Assembly: GCA_019752115.1 (NCBI GenBank)
Contig: JAIEMN010000009.1
Coordinates: forward strand, 1 to 64,000
DNA: 64,000 nt
Direction of reading: 5' to 3'
From: Gemmatimonadaceae bacterium
GTDB taxonomy: Bacteria > Gemmatimonadota > Gemmatimonadetes > Gemmatimonadales > Gemmatimonadaceae
Positions 37,256-45,842 of the stretch are shown here, in pieces. Below the pieces are notes generated by a model that was given only the letters and a program-made list of their open reading frames with translations, did no database searches and was not told the origin of the DNA. Numbering within the stretch: position 1 is the first letter of the stretch; the number at the start of each line of letters is the position of its first letter. A program made the translations under genes and the position numbers.

Positions 37256-38555
37256 TCAGGCTCTCCAACAACCGTTCGGGGAGCTGGGCGCGGGTCGCAA
37301 TCAGCGCGATGATGAGACCGAGCAACCGCACGCGCTCCACGTCCTCATCGGTGTACGTCCCGCGCTGCGCGCGATTGGTCAGGTTCACGACGCCCACCAA
37401 CTCGTCGTGGTACACCAGCGGGAAGCTGATGAAGCTGCCGGTGGTGAAGTACTGATCGCGCAAGAGCGGATGTTGCGACGCTTCGCGCACATCCTGCACG
37501 AGCAACGGCTGCCGTGCGGCCGCCACACGGCCGGCGACGCCTTCACCCACGCGAATGCGCATGCCTTCCACGATGTTCGGCGCGATCCCGCGCGCGGCGG
37601 CGAGATAGAGATGATCCGGCTCGGGCGCGCGCAGCATCAGTGAACAGCGCTGCGCCTGCATGTCGTCGCCGACAAGCGCCAGCAGCCCGTCGACCAGCAT
37701 ACGGGCATCGCTGGTTTCGGCGTTCAGGGTCAGCGCACGATCGAGTAGATAGAGCGTGCGCGAGCGCTGGCGCAGCGCTTCGCTCCGCCGATGCAGTTCG
37801 ATGTGCGACTGCTCGAGCTGGGCCACCGCGCTCGCCAGCTGCCGCTCGGCGAGCTCAGCCTTGCGACCGGACCGTCGCGCTTCCTCGGTGGCGCGCGCGG
37901 CCTCGGCCCGGAGGGTCAGCGCTTCGGCCGGTTCGATCGAGCCACTCTGCAGCGGGGTATTGCGCGCGGCGCGCAGCTCGCCTTCGAGGGCCGCCAGCCG
38001 GCGGACGTACTCCCCGTGCACCCGCTGGGTCACGTCTTCCAGCGTGCGCACCGCTTCCTCGCGGGCGTCGCGTTCGGCGAGGCGTGCATACGCGAGGTCA
38101 AAGAGTGCCACGGACGGGGCGAGCCGCTCAGTGGTGCGGGTGCCGAAGATCTTGCGCGGCTCGTAGAGCGCCAGAACGGCCCCCAACACGCCTTCGACCT
38201 TGAGCCCACGCACCGCGAGCACCCCGCCGTCCATCGACGTCGTGAATCCGAAGAGCCGGGGATAATCGGCCGACCGGTCGAGCACGTCGTGGAAGGGCCC
38301 ACCGCTCAGAATCTTCGTCCGCACCCCCTCCGGGAGGTGGTCGAAGGTCGTTTCGAGCGTGCTCTTGGCGACCGTCGCACCCGCGGGCGCGAGCCGCTCG
38401 TGCAGCATGTCGCGCCGGGCGTCATAGCCGATCAGGGCGAGCTGGGCGCCCCGGTCGAGGTCGGCCACCGCTTCACCGAGCGCGACCAACGCCCCGTCGA
38501 TATCGGCGACGGTGGCGAGCGAGTGCGCGAGCGAGGAAAGGGAGCGGGGAGCCAT
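37245..38555 (-). CDS. GAF-domain protein with central coiled coil
   Basis: A 436-residue cytoplasmic sensor-like protein. Residues about 10-150 look like a divergent GAF domain. A long charged coiled coil spans about 150-280 (Glu/Arg/Ala rich), and a clear GAF domain spans 285-425 (LYLAAARGIAPNIVEGMRIRVGEGVAGRV to VYHDELVGVVNLTNRA). No kinase, cyclase or DNA-binding output is present, so it may signal through protein contacts. Its start ATG 38553-38555 faces truA. A weak promoter (TTGCGC, 17 nt, TTTTCT) lies at 38575-38603. It overlaps trpD by 11 nt. Confidence 0.8.
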   Translation of the reverse strand: MAPRSLSSLAHSLATVADIDGALVALGEAVADLDRGAQLALIGYDARRDMLHERLAPAGATVAKSTLETTFDHLPEGVRTKILSGGPFHDVLDRSADYPRLFGFTTSMDGGVLAVRGLKVEGVLGAVLALYEPRKIFGTRTTERLAPSVALFDLAYARLAERDAREEAVRTLEDVTQRVHGEYVRRLAALEGELRAARNTPLQSGSIEPAEALTLRAEAARATEEARRSGRKAELAERQLASAVAQLEQSHIELHRRSEALRQRSRTLYLLDRALTLNAETSDARMLVDGLLALVGDDMQAQRCSLMLRAPEPDHLYLAAARGIAPNIVEGMRIRVGEGVAGRVAAARQPLLVQDVREASQHPLLRDQYFTTGSFISFPLVYHDELVGVVNLTNRAQRGTYTDEDVERVRLLGLIIALIATRAQLPERLLESLNVR

Positions 38556-38621
38556 GCGAGTTCGTGAGACAGGGAGAAAACGCGATTGGCGCCGTCGGCG
38601 CAATGGCCGAGCACGGCCGAG

Positions 38622-38650
38622 TTGAAGCGAAGGGCGGTGGTGCCTACCTT
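38622..38650 (+). promoter_or_regulatory. Promoter of truA
   Basis: -35 TTGAAG (38622-38627), 17-nt spacer, -10 TACCTT (38645-38650). The -10 ends 9 nt before the ATG, leaving a leader of about 2 nt or none. Confidence 0.55.
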
Positions 38651-38659
38651 CCCCGCGCC

Positions 38660-39436
38660 ATGGACCCGCGACCGATCCTTCTGGTAACCCAGTACGACGG
38701 GGGGGCGTTCGCCGGCTGGCAACGACAGCCCGACGTCCCCACCGTGCAGGGGGAGATGGAGGCGGTGCTCGCCCGACTCTGTGGCACGCACATTCCGGCC
38801 ATCGGGGCCGGCCGGACCGATGCGGGGGTACACGCCCACGGGCAGGGGGTCGGGGTCCGGGTCCCGGAAAAGTGGACGCCCGAGGCGCTTCGGCGCGCCA
38901 TGAATGCCCTGCTCCCCGATGGGATCTGGGTCGCGTCGGCCCATCGGATGGCGGCGGATTTTCATCCGCGCTACAGCGCAACCGCCCGCCGATATGGTTA
39001 TCTTGTGGGCACGAACGAGGAGGCCTGTTCGCCTTTCCGGCGGCGGTACGAATGGTTCGTGCGTCGCCCGTTGGAGGCGGACGCGTTGCACGCCGAGGCC
39101 GCGAGCCTGCTGGGCGAGCACACGTTCCGCGCCTTTGCCGTTGCTCACACGGCGCCGATCGATGATCACCACCGCTGCGTGATTCAGCACGCGGCCTGGG
39201 TGCCTCGCGACGGCGGCTGGGTGTTCGAAGTTGCGGCAAACCGCTTTCTCCATCACATGGTGCGATTTCTGGTCGGGACGATGATCGACGTGGCGCTTGG
39301 GCGCCGACCGCGCGGCACGATCGCGCGGCTCCTCGTGGCACCCGACAACGCCGACACGTCACCGCCGGCTCCGGCGCATGGCCTGTCGCTGCGCGCCGTC
39401 ACCTACCCCGCGACGTGTTTCGCGGGGGATGCGTGA
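38660..39436 (+). CDS. truA: tRNA pseudouridine synthase A
   Basis: A 258-residue enzyme forming pseudouridine at positions 38-40 of tRNA anticodon arms. The catalytic Asp is D54 in AIGAGRTDAGVHAHGQ. Other marks are VTQYDGGAFAGWQRQP and FLHHMVRFLVGTMIDVALG. The length is normal. ATG 38660 is set by the family start and by the promoter just before it. htrA begins on the last base of its stop codon (TGATG), so the two genes are coupled. Confidence 0.95.
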   Translation: MDPRPILLVTQYDGGAFAGWQRQPDVPTVQGEMEAVLARLCGTHIPAIGAGRTDAGVHAHGQGVGVRVPEKWTPEALRRAMNALLPDGIWVASAHRMAADFHPRYSATARRYGYLVGTNEEACSPFRRRYEWFVRRPLEADALHAEAASLLGEHTFRAFAVAHTAPIDDHHRCVIQHAAWVPRDGGWVFEVAANRFLHHMVRFLVGTMIDVALGRRPRGTIARLLVAPDNADTSPPAPAHGLSLRAVTYPATCFAGDA

Positions 39437-40902
39437 TGACCGGCCGAATCGCCCGCGTCCGTCGAGATTCGCATATGCTGTCCCGTTCCTCGCTGATCGC
39501 TCTGGTCGCACTCGTCCTGGTCGGGTGCGAAGGGGCCAACCCGTCCGCGTCCGGCGCACAGTCGCGCACGTTGCCGCCCGCGTCGCCGCTGCCGAGCGGG
39601 CCCGTGCCCGCCGCCAAGGTCGATGCGTCGCGTCGCACCGCCATCACGACCGCCGTCGAGCGCGTGGCGCCCGCCGTGGTCACGGTACAGACCGAGACCG
39701 TCGAGCGCGTCCCGGTCGACTTCTTCGAGTACTTCATGGGCGGGCGCACCGGTGAGCGGCGCAACGCCGGCATCGGCTCGGGCTTTGTGGTGCGTGGCGA
39801 CGGTGTCATTGTCACGAATGCGCACGTGATCGCCGGTGCCACCAAGGTGCAGGTCGCCATGCGCGACGGCACCACGTACGACGCAACGGTCGTGGGGGCG
39901 GACGAGACGAACGATCTCGCCGTGGTCCGCATCAAGGCGAAGGATCTCCCCATCGCGCCCCTCGGGACCTCGTCCAACCTGATCGTCGGTGAGTGGACGA
40001 TCGCGATCGGCAATCCGTTCGGCTTCGTCCTCGCGAACAACGAGCCCAGCGTGTCGGTCGGCGTGGTGAGCGCCGTCGGGCGCAATCTGGCCGGACGCGC
40101 CGAAGGCGGCGGGGTCTACGTCGACATGATTCAGACCGACGCCGCCATCAATCCGGGCAACTCGGGCGGCCCACTGGTCAACGCGTCCGGCGAAGTGATT
40201 GGCGTGAACAGCTCGATCTATTCGCCGAGCGGCGGGTCGGTGGGGTTGGGGTTCGCCATTCCTATCGATCGCACCAAGCGCATCGTGGAGGACCTGCTGG
40301 AGCACGGCAGCGTGCGTCAGCCGTGGGTTGGCGTCCGGCTCCAGACGCCGCAGGCCCAGAGCGCGCGCGACGCGGCCCGGGTGAGCGCGATCGTGGCGCG
40401 TGTCGTTCCGGGCTCCCCCGCCGAGAAGGCTGGCGTGCAGCCGGGCGACGTGGTCGTGCAGGCGGGCACTCGGCCGGTCCGGAATCCGTTCGATTGGGAG
40501 GCACGGCTCCTCGACCTGCGGGTTGGCGAGACGTTGCCGGTGACCGTCCGTCGTGGTGGGCGTGAGCTGAAGCTCGCGCTGCAGGTGGCGGATGCGCCGG
40601 AGGTCACGGCCCAGAAGGTGACCGTCCTGCGTGAACTGCAGCTCATCTCCCTGACCGATGCCATTCGCCAGGAGCGCGGGATCGGGTCGAATCAGGGGGC
40701 GCTCGTGTACAAGGTGTCCGATCGGATTCGTGACGAGATCGGGCTCCAGGAAGGGGATGTGATCGTGCAGGTGGGGCAGTCCCGCGTGGCGACGGCGGAG
40801 GCGGCGTCGGCCGCCATCGATCGCTACGGCGCACGTGGGGCCGTGTTCCTCGTGTTCGAACGCAACCGGCAGTTCCTGCAGACGCAGTTCTATCTCCGCT
40901 GA
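39436..40902 (+). CDS. HtrA/DegP-type periplasmic serine protease (lipoprotein)
   Basis: A 488-residue trypsin-like protease for misfolded envelope proteins. The N-terminus has a lipoprotein signal ending LVLVGC (lipid-modified C31). A second Met at residue 14 could be the real start. The catalytic triad is H130 (TNAHVIAG), D160 (TNDLAVV) and S243 (NPGNSGGPL). PDZ domains follow at about 305-385 (PGSPAEKAGVQPGDVV) and, less clearly, 395-480. GGGGGA precedes ATG 39436. It shares the truA promoter. Confidence 0.92.
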   Translation: MTGRIARVRRDSHMLSRSSLIALVALVLVGCEGANPSASGAQSRTLPPASPLPSGPVPAAKVDASRRTAITTAVERVAPAVVTVQTETVERVPVDFFEYFMGGRTGERRNAGIGSGFVVRGDGVIVTNAHVIAGATKVQVAMRDGTTYDATVVGADETNDLAVVRIKAKDLPIAPLGTSSNLIVGEWTIAIGNPFGFVLANNEPSVSVGVVSAVGRNLAGRAEGGGVYVDMIQTDAAINPGNSGGPLVNASGEVIGVNSSIYSPSGGSVGLGFAIPIDRTKRIVEDLLEHGSVRQPWVGVRLQTPQAQSARDAARVSAIVARVVPGSPAEKAGVQPGDVVVQAGTRPVRNPFDWEARLLDLRVGETLPVTVRRGGRELKLALQVADAPEVTAQKVTVLRELQLISLTDAIRQERGIGSNQGALVYKVSDRIRDEIGLQEGDVIVQVGQSRVATAEAASAAIDRYGARGAVFLVFERNRQFLQTQFYLR

Positions 40903-40928
40903 TCTCTGTCCACTCGGCCACGCCCTTC

Positions 40929-42368
40929 GTGACTGCTTCCGATAGTTCCGGTTACTCCTCGCCGCTTTCCGAGCGTTATGCCTCGAAAGCCATGCTCACC
41001 CTGTGGGGCCCGCAGGCGCGCTACGGTCTGTGGCGCCGCCTCTGGCTGGCCCTGGCCGAATCGCAGCAGGCGCTCGGGATCGAGATTCCCGAGGAGGCGC
41101 TCACGGCGATGCGGGCACACCTCGACGACATCGACTTCGCCGCGGTGGCCGAGTACGAGCGGAAGTTCCGGCACGATGTCATGGCGCATGTGCACGCCTT
41201 CGGTGATGTGGCCCCGGCGGCGCGCAAGTTCATTCATCTCGGCGCGACCAGCTGCTACGTCACGGACAACGCCGAGCTGATCCTGATGCGTCAGGGGCTG
41301 GACCTGCTGCGCAGCAAGCTGCTCGACGCGCTCGATGCGCTGAGCGGCTTCGCCCGCCAGTGGAAGGACGTGCCGGCGCTGGGCTACACGCATCTGCAGC
41401 CGGCGCAGCTCACCACGGTGGGCAAGCGCGCGACGCTCTGGATGCAGGACATTCTCCTCGATCTCGAGGATCTCGACTACCGGGTGCGGACACTGCCGTT
41501 CCGCGGCGTCAAAGGGACGACCGGCACGCAGGCGAGCTTCCTGACGCTGTTCGATGGGGACCACGCCAAGGTGCGCGCGCTCGACGCGATGGTGTGCCAG
41601 AAGATGGGCTTTGCGTCGTCGATTCCGGTGAGTGGTCAGACGTATTCGCGAAAGGTTGACGCGCAGGTGCTTGGCGTGGTGGCCGGCATCGCCGCCACGG
41701 CCTCCAAGTTCTCCGGCGACATTCGCATGCTGCAGGCGTTCGGCGAGATCGAGGAGCCGTTCGAGAAGAACCAGATCGGCTCGTCGGCCATGGCGTACAA
41801 GCGCAACCCGATGCGCTCCGAGCGCATTGCGGCATTGGCGCGCTTCGTCCTGAGCCTCGAGCCGAATGCGAATCAGACGCACGCCGTGCAGTACTTCGAG
41901 CGCACGCTCGACGACTCGGCGAACCGTCGCCTCGCGATCCCGGAATCGTTCCTGGCGACCGATGCCATTCTCGTGCTGATGCAGAACGTCGTGCGCGGGC
42001 TCGAGGTGCATCCGGCGCGGATTCGTCGGCGGGTGGAAGACGAACTGCCGTTCATGGCGACCGAGGAGCTGATCGTGCGCTTCGTGCGCGCGGGCGGCGA
42101 TCGGCAGGAAGCGCACGAGATCATTCGGGGGCACAGCATTGCCGCCGCGCGTGCCGTGAAGGACGGGGCGCCGAAGAATGACATGCTCGAGCGTCTGGCC
42201 GCCGACCCGGCGTTCGGCATTCCCCTCGAGGATTTGCAGGCGGTCGCCGAGCCCGCGCGCTTTGTGGGGCGCGCGCCGCAGCAGGTCGAGGAGTTTCTGG
42301 CCGAGCACGTGGCGCATTGGCTCTCGACCGAACGGGTACAGGCGGAACGTGAAGAGGTGCGCGTATGA
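40929..42368 (+). CDS. purB: Adenylosuccinate lyase
   Basis: A 479-residue fumarase/aspartase-superfamily enzyme acting twice in purine synthesis (SAICAR to AICAR, adenylosuccinate to AMP). The signature loop is [16 protein letters not shown], and [16 protein letters not shown] and [17 protein letters not shown] are present. The sequence resembles the eukaryote-like PurB class. The start is GTG 40929, 26 nt after htrA. It overlaps purC by 4 nt (ATGA), opening the purine run. Confidence 0.95.
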   Translation: MTASDSSGYSSPLSERYASKAMLTLWGPQARYGLWRRLWLALAESQQALGIEIPEEALTAMRAHLDDIDFAAVAEYERKFRHDVMAHVHAFGDVAPAARKFIHLGATSCYVTDNAELILMRQGLDLLRSKLLDALDALSGFARQWKDVPALGYTHLQPAQLTTVGKRATLWMQDILLDLEDLDYRVRTLPFRGVKGTTGTQASFLTLFDGDHAKVRALDAMVCQKMGFASSIPVSGQTYSRKVDAQVLGVVAGIAATASKFSGDIRMLQAFGEIEEPFEKNQIGSSAMAYKRNPMRSERIAALARFVLSLEPNANQTHAVQYFERTLDDSANRRLAIPESFLATDAILVLMQNVVRGLEVHPARIRRRVEDELPFMATEELIVRFVRAGGDRQEAHEIIRGHSIAAARAVKDGAPKNDMLERLAADPAFGIPLEDLQAVAEPARFVGRAPQQVEEFLAEHVAHWLSTERVQAEREEVRV

Positions 42369-43312
42369 GCGCGTCTGCTCCGATCGCGGTGTCGAGCACC
42401 GCGCTGCCCCTGCCCCTCGTGCGACGCGGCAAGGTGCGCGATGTGTACGGGGTCGATGACGAGCGCCTGCTGCTGGTGACGACCGATCGCATCAGTGCGT
42501 TCGATGTCGTGATGGATCAGGCCATTCCGTACAAGGGTGCGGTCCTGACGCAGCTCACGGCGTGGTGGCTGGCCCAGCTGGCGAACCGGGTGGAGCACCA
42601 TCTGCTCACCGCTGACACCGACGAGATCATTCGCGAGGTGCCGGCGCTTGCCGCGCACCGCGGGGAGATCGCGGGCCGCAGCATGCTGTGTGTGCGGGCC
42701 GACGTGGTGCCCATCGAGTGTGTGATTCGCGGCTACATCTCGGGGTCGGCGTGGAAGGAGTATCGCGAACACGGGACGCTCGCCGGTGAACCGCTGGCGG
42801 CCGGGCTGCGCGAAAGCGATCGACTCGAGCCCGCGCTCTTCAGCCCGGCGACCAAGGCGGAGTCGGGGCACGATGAGAACATCACCATCGCCACCGTGAT
42901 CGAGCGTCAGGGTCCGGCGGTCGCCGCCGAGTTGGAGCGACTGGCGCGCACCGTGTACGAGTTCGGGCGGGCCACTGCCGAACCGCGTGGCATCATCGTG
43001 GCTGATACCAAGTTCGAGTTTGGATGGCGCGATGGCCGCCTGTTGCTGATCGACGAGGTGCTCACGCCCGACAGTTCACGGTTCTGGCCCGCCGACCGGT
43101 ATGAACCGGGCCACGGCCAGCCGAGCTTCGACAAGCAGCCCCTGCGTGATTGGTTGGACGGGGAGCGCCGAGCCGGGCGCTGGAATGGAGAAGCCCCGCC
43201 GCCCACGCTTCCGCCTGAGGTGATTGAGGCAACCAGCCTCCGCTATCGCGATGCGTTCGCCCGGATCACGGGCGCGCCGCTCGATCTGGCGCGCCTCGGT
43301 CTCCCCGTTTGA
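42365..43312 (+). CDS. purC: SAICAR synthetase
   Basis: A 315-residue ATP-dependent ligase joining CAIR and aspartate, of the longer yeast-like class. Motifs include [44 protein letters not shown], and [17 protein letters not shown]. The order purB-purC with a 4-nt overlap agrees with consecutive pathway steps. psd follows after 9 nt, so lipid genes share the transcript. Confidence 0.96.
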   Translation: MSASAPIAVSSTALPLPLVRRGKVRDVYGVDDERLLLVTTDRISAFDVVMDQAIPYKGAVLTQLTAWWLAQLANRVEHHLLTADTDEIIREVPALAAHRGEIAGRSMLCVRADVVPIECVIRGYISGSAWKEYREHGTLAGEPLAAGLRESDRLEPALFSPATKAESGHDENITIATVIERQGPAVAAELERLARTVYEFGRATAEPRGIIVADTKFEFGWRDGRLLLIDEVLTPDSSRFWPADRYEPGHGQPSFDKQPLRDWLDGERRAGRWNGEAPPPTLPPEVIEATSLRYRDAFARITGAPLDLARLGLPV

Positions 43313-43321
43313 GGATCCTCG

Positions 43322-43972
43322 ATGTTCGCTCGTGAAGGCTATCCGTTCATTCTGGGTGCTGCCGCGGTGGCGGCGGTGCTCTTCTCGCTGGCGCTCAAGC
43401 AGCGCTCGTGGGGCCTCTGGCTCGCGGCGTTCGTCGTGCTGGTGCTCGCGCTCTGGGTCGCGTGGTTCTTCCGCAATCCCCAGCGCCCGGGCGAACGCGG
43501 CGATGGCGTGGCCATCGCCCCGGCCGACGGCCGCGTGGTGCTGATCACGAACATCGACGAACCCACCTTCGTGGGCGGGCCGACGCAGCGCGTGTCGATC
43601 TTCATGAACGTCTTCGACGTGCACGTGAATCGCTATCCCGTCACCGGGCGCGTGGAGCATGTGGTGCACAAGGCGGGCAAGTTCCTGAACGCGGTGACCG
43701 AAGCGTCGAGCGTGGAGAACGAACAGGCGTCGGTGGGGATCGTGACGCCGCGGCATCGCATCCTGGTGCGCCAGATCGCCGGGCTGATCGCGCGCCGCAT
43801 CATCACCGACTCCAAGTCCGGTGACGCGGCGGTTCAGGGGGAACGCATGGGGTTGATCCGCTTCGGCTCGCGTGTGGATGTCTTCCTGCCTCCGGACGCC
43901 CGCCTGCGGGTGGCGGTGGGGCAGCGGACGACCGCGGGCCAGACGGTCATCGCTGACCTGCCGACCGGCTGA
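43322..43972 (+). CDS. psd: Phosphatidylserine decarboxylase, short form
   Basis: A 216-residue PSD that makes phosphatidylethanolamine. Two hydrophobic segments lie near residues 8-25 and 31-50. The catalytic part has APADGRVV and FMNVFDVHVNRYPVTG. Self-cleavage into alpha and beta chains and pyruvoyl formation should occur at G182-S183 (RFGSRV), a variant of LGST. The short length fits the archaeal/type II-like form. It pairs with pssA directly after it, set inside the purine gene run. Confidence 0.92.
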   Translation: MFAREGYPFILGAAAVAAVLFSLALKQRSWGLWLAAFVVLVLALWVAWFFRNPQRPGERGDGVAIAPADGRVVLITNIDEPTFVGGPTQRVSIFMNVFDVHVNRYPVTGRVEHVVHKAGKFLNAVTEASSVENEQASVGIVTPRHRILVRQIAGLIARRIITDSKSGDAAVQGERMGLIRFGSRVDVFLPPDARLRVAVGQRTTAGQTVIADLPTG

Positions 43973-43975
43973 GTG

Positions 43976-44887
43976 ATGAACCGCCCCGATTCGCGCATGA
44001 GCCAGGACGCCCCGGATCGACCGCGGCGGTATCGGCAGCGCGCGGCGGTTGCGCTGCCGAACGGCTTCACGCTCGCGAACCTCTTCTTCGGCATCTTCGC
44101 GATCGTCTCTGCGTCGCGCGGCGATTTCGATGCGGCGGCCCGGTTCATCGTCTTCGGCGCGATTGCCGACACCCTCGACGGGCGCATCGCGCGCGCCACC
44201 AAGTCGGGATCGCGGTTTGGTGAGGAGCTCGACTCGCTCGTCGATGCGATCTCCTTCGGGACGGCGCCGGCGCTGATCATGTACTTCGCGGTGTTCCAGA
44301 GCACCCGCTGGGAGTGGGTGTTCTGTTTCTTCTTCACCGCCTGCGCCGTGATGCGCCTGGCGCGCTTCAATGTCGAGCAGGCCGGACGGAAGGTGTCGCA
44401 CTTCACCGGCCTCCCCAGCCCCGCCGCGGGCATGACGCTGGCGACCTATTACTGGTTCAGCCAGACGCCGCTCTATACCGAGACCATCATCGGTGACCTG
44501 CCGTGGCACCAGATGCTCCGCTGGGTCATCATGGGCCTCGGCATGCTGATGATCAGCAACGTGCAGTATGCCAAGGTCCCGACCGTGAACTTCCGCACGA
44601 TCAAGGGGATCCTGGGCTTCCTGCTGGTCGTTGGGACGTTTGTCGGGGTGATCTTCCTCCCCAAGAAGTTCTTCTTCCCGGCGCTGATGGCGTACGTCCT
44701 GTACGGCATCCTGCGCACGGTGTTCCTCGGGCTCCTCGACCGTCTGCCTGGCCGCGATGATCACGGCGATGACGACGACGATGACCACTACGAGGAGCTC
44801 CAAGCCACCCGTCGGCGCCGCAAGCGGCGCCGCTCGAACCGTTCACAATCCGGTCCCGCGACCGGTCGCGAGGAATCGCCCGCATGA
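43976..44887 (+). CDS. pssA: CDP-diacylglycerol-serine O-phosphatidyltransferase
   Basis: A 303-residue membrane enzyme making phosphatidylserine for the preceding decarboxylase. The CDP-alcohol transferase motif D-G-x2-A-R-x8-G-x3-D-x3-D is DGRIARATKSGSRFGEELDS plus the following residues. Six or so membrane segments are predicted. Odd: the C-terminal 45 residues form a cytoplasmic tail with an Asp/His-rich run followed by an Arg/Lys run. ATG 43976 is used (GTG 43973 is one codon earlier). It overlaps purS by 4 nt. Confidence 0.92.
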   Translation: MNRPDSRMSQDAPDRPRRYRQRAAVALPNGFTLANLFFGIFAIVSASRGDFDAAARFIVFGAIADTLDGRIARATKSGSRFGEELDSLVDAISFGTAPALIMYFAVFQSTRWEWVFCFFFTACAVMRLARFNVEQAGRKVSHFTGLPSPAAGMTLATYYWFSQTPLYTETIIGDLPWHQMLRWVIMGLGMLMISNVQYAKVPTVNFRTIKGILGFLLVVGTFVGVIFLPKKFFFPALMAYVLYGILRTVFLGLLDRLPGRDDHGDDDDDDHYEELQATRRRRKRRRSNRSQSGPATGREESPA

Positions 44888-45141
44888 CCCGTTATCGTTG
44901 CGCCGTCCACATCGTGCCCCGCCGCGGCATCCTCGATCCGCAGGGGAAGGCCGTGGCGGATGCGCTGCACTCGCTCGGCTTTGCCGATGTGGGTGATGTG
45001 CGCGTCGGCCGCTACGTGATCGTGGAGACGCAGGCGGATTCGCCGGACGCGGCCCGCTCGAACATCAAGGCCATGTGCGAGAAGCTCCTCGCCAATCCGG
45101 TGACGGAAGACTTCGACATCGCCAGCGTGGAGCGCGCGTGA
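44884..45141 (+). CDS. purS: FGAM synthase subunit PurS
   Basis: An 85-residue PurS that bridges PurQ and small PurL in the three-part FGAR amidotransferase. It begins [20 protein letters not shown] and contains [11 protein letters not shown] and the C-terminal NPVTEDF block. It overlaps both neighbours by 4 nt, giving a coupled purS-purQ-purL set. Confidence 0.95.
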   Translation: MTRYRCAVHIVPRRGILDPQGKAVADALHSLGFADVGDVRVGRYVIVETQADSPDAARSNIKAMCEKLLANPVTEDFDIASVERA

Positions 45142-45842
45142 AGGCCGGGATCGTTCGCTTCCCCGGGTCCAACTGCGACGAGGACGCGCTGCACGCGATC
45201 GCCGATCACCTGGGTCAGGAGGCCGTCTACCTCTGGCACAAGGATCACGATCTCCAGGGCGTGGATCTCGTCATTCTCCCGGGTGGCTTCAGCTATGGCG
45301 ACTACCTGCGCGCCGGCGCCATCGCGCGCTTCTCGCCCATCATGCAGGAAGTCGTGGCGCATGCCAAGAAGGGCGGCCTCGTCCTCGGCATCTGCAACGG
45401 CTTTCAGATTGCCTGTGAGGCGGGACTGCTCCCCGGCGCCCTGCTCCGCAACGCGAGCCTCCGCTTTGTGAGTGCCCCGGTCACGCTGCGCGTGGAGAGC
45501 ATCGCCACCAAGTTCACGAGCCAGTATCACGTCGGACAGCGGATCTCCATCCCCGTCGCGCACGGCGACGGCCGCTACACCGCCGACGCCGACACGCTGG
45601 CGCGTCTCGAGGGCGACGGCCATGTCGTCTTCCGTTACGTGGATGCGCACGGCGAGGCCACCGAAGCGGCCAATCCGAATGGCTCGCTGCGCAATATCGC
45701 CGGCATCATCAATGCTACCGGCAACGTGCTGGGCATGATGCCCCACCCGGAGCGCGCCCTCGAGCCCGCGCTCGGTTCGGTGGATGGCGCGCCCCTCTTC
45801 GCATCCATTCTTGACACCCTGCTGGCCGGAGCTGAGGCATGA
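45138..45842 (+). CDS. purQ: FGAM synthase glutaminase subunit PurQ
   Basis: A 234-residue class I glutamine amidotransferase supplying ammonia to PurL. The nucleophile is C86 (LGICNGFQ), and the His-Glu pair is in MMPHPERA near the C-terminus. The oxyanion strand is [17 protein letters not shown]. It starts at GTG 45138, overlapping the purS stop by 4 nt, which gives the normal start [14 protein letters not shown]. Confidence 0.96.
   Translation: MKAGIVRFPGSNCDEDALHAIADHLGQEAVYLWHKDHDLQGVDLVILPGGFSYGDYLRAGAIARFSPIMQEVVAHAKKGGLVLGICNGFQIACEAGLLPGALLRNASLRFVSAPVTLRVESIATKFTSQYHVGQRISIPVAHGDGRYTADADTLARLEGDGHVVFRYVDAHGEATEAANPNGSLRNIAGIINATGNVLGMMPHPERALEPALGSVDGAPLFASILDTLLAGAEA

Noticed and set aside
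40903-40928. Purine riboswitch before purB
   Set aside because: The gap is only 26 nt; no aptamer can fit. None is seen before purS or purF either.
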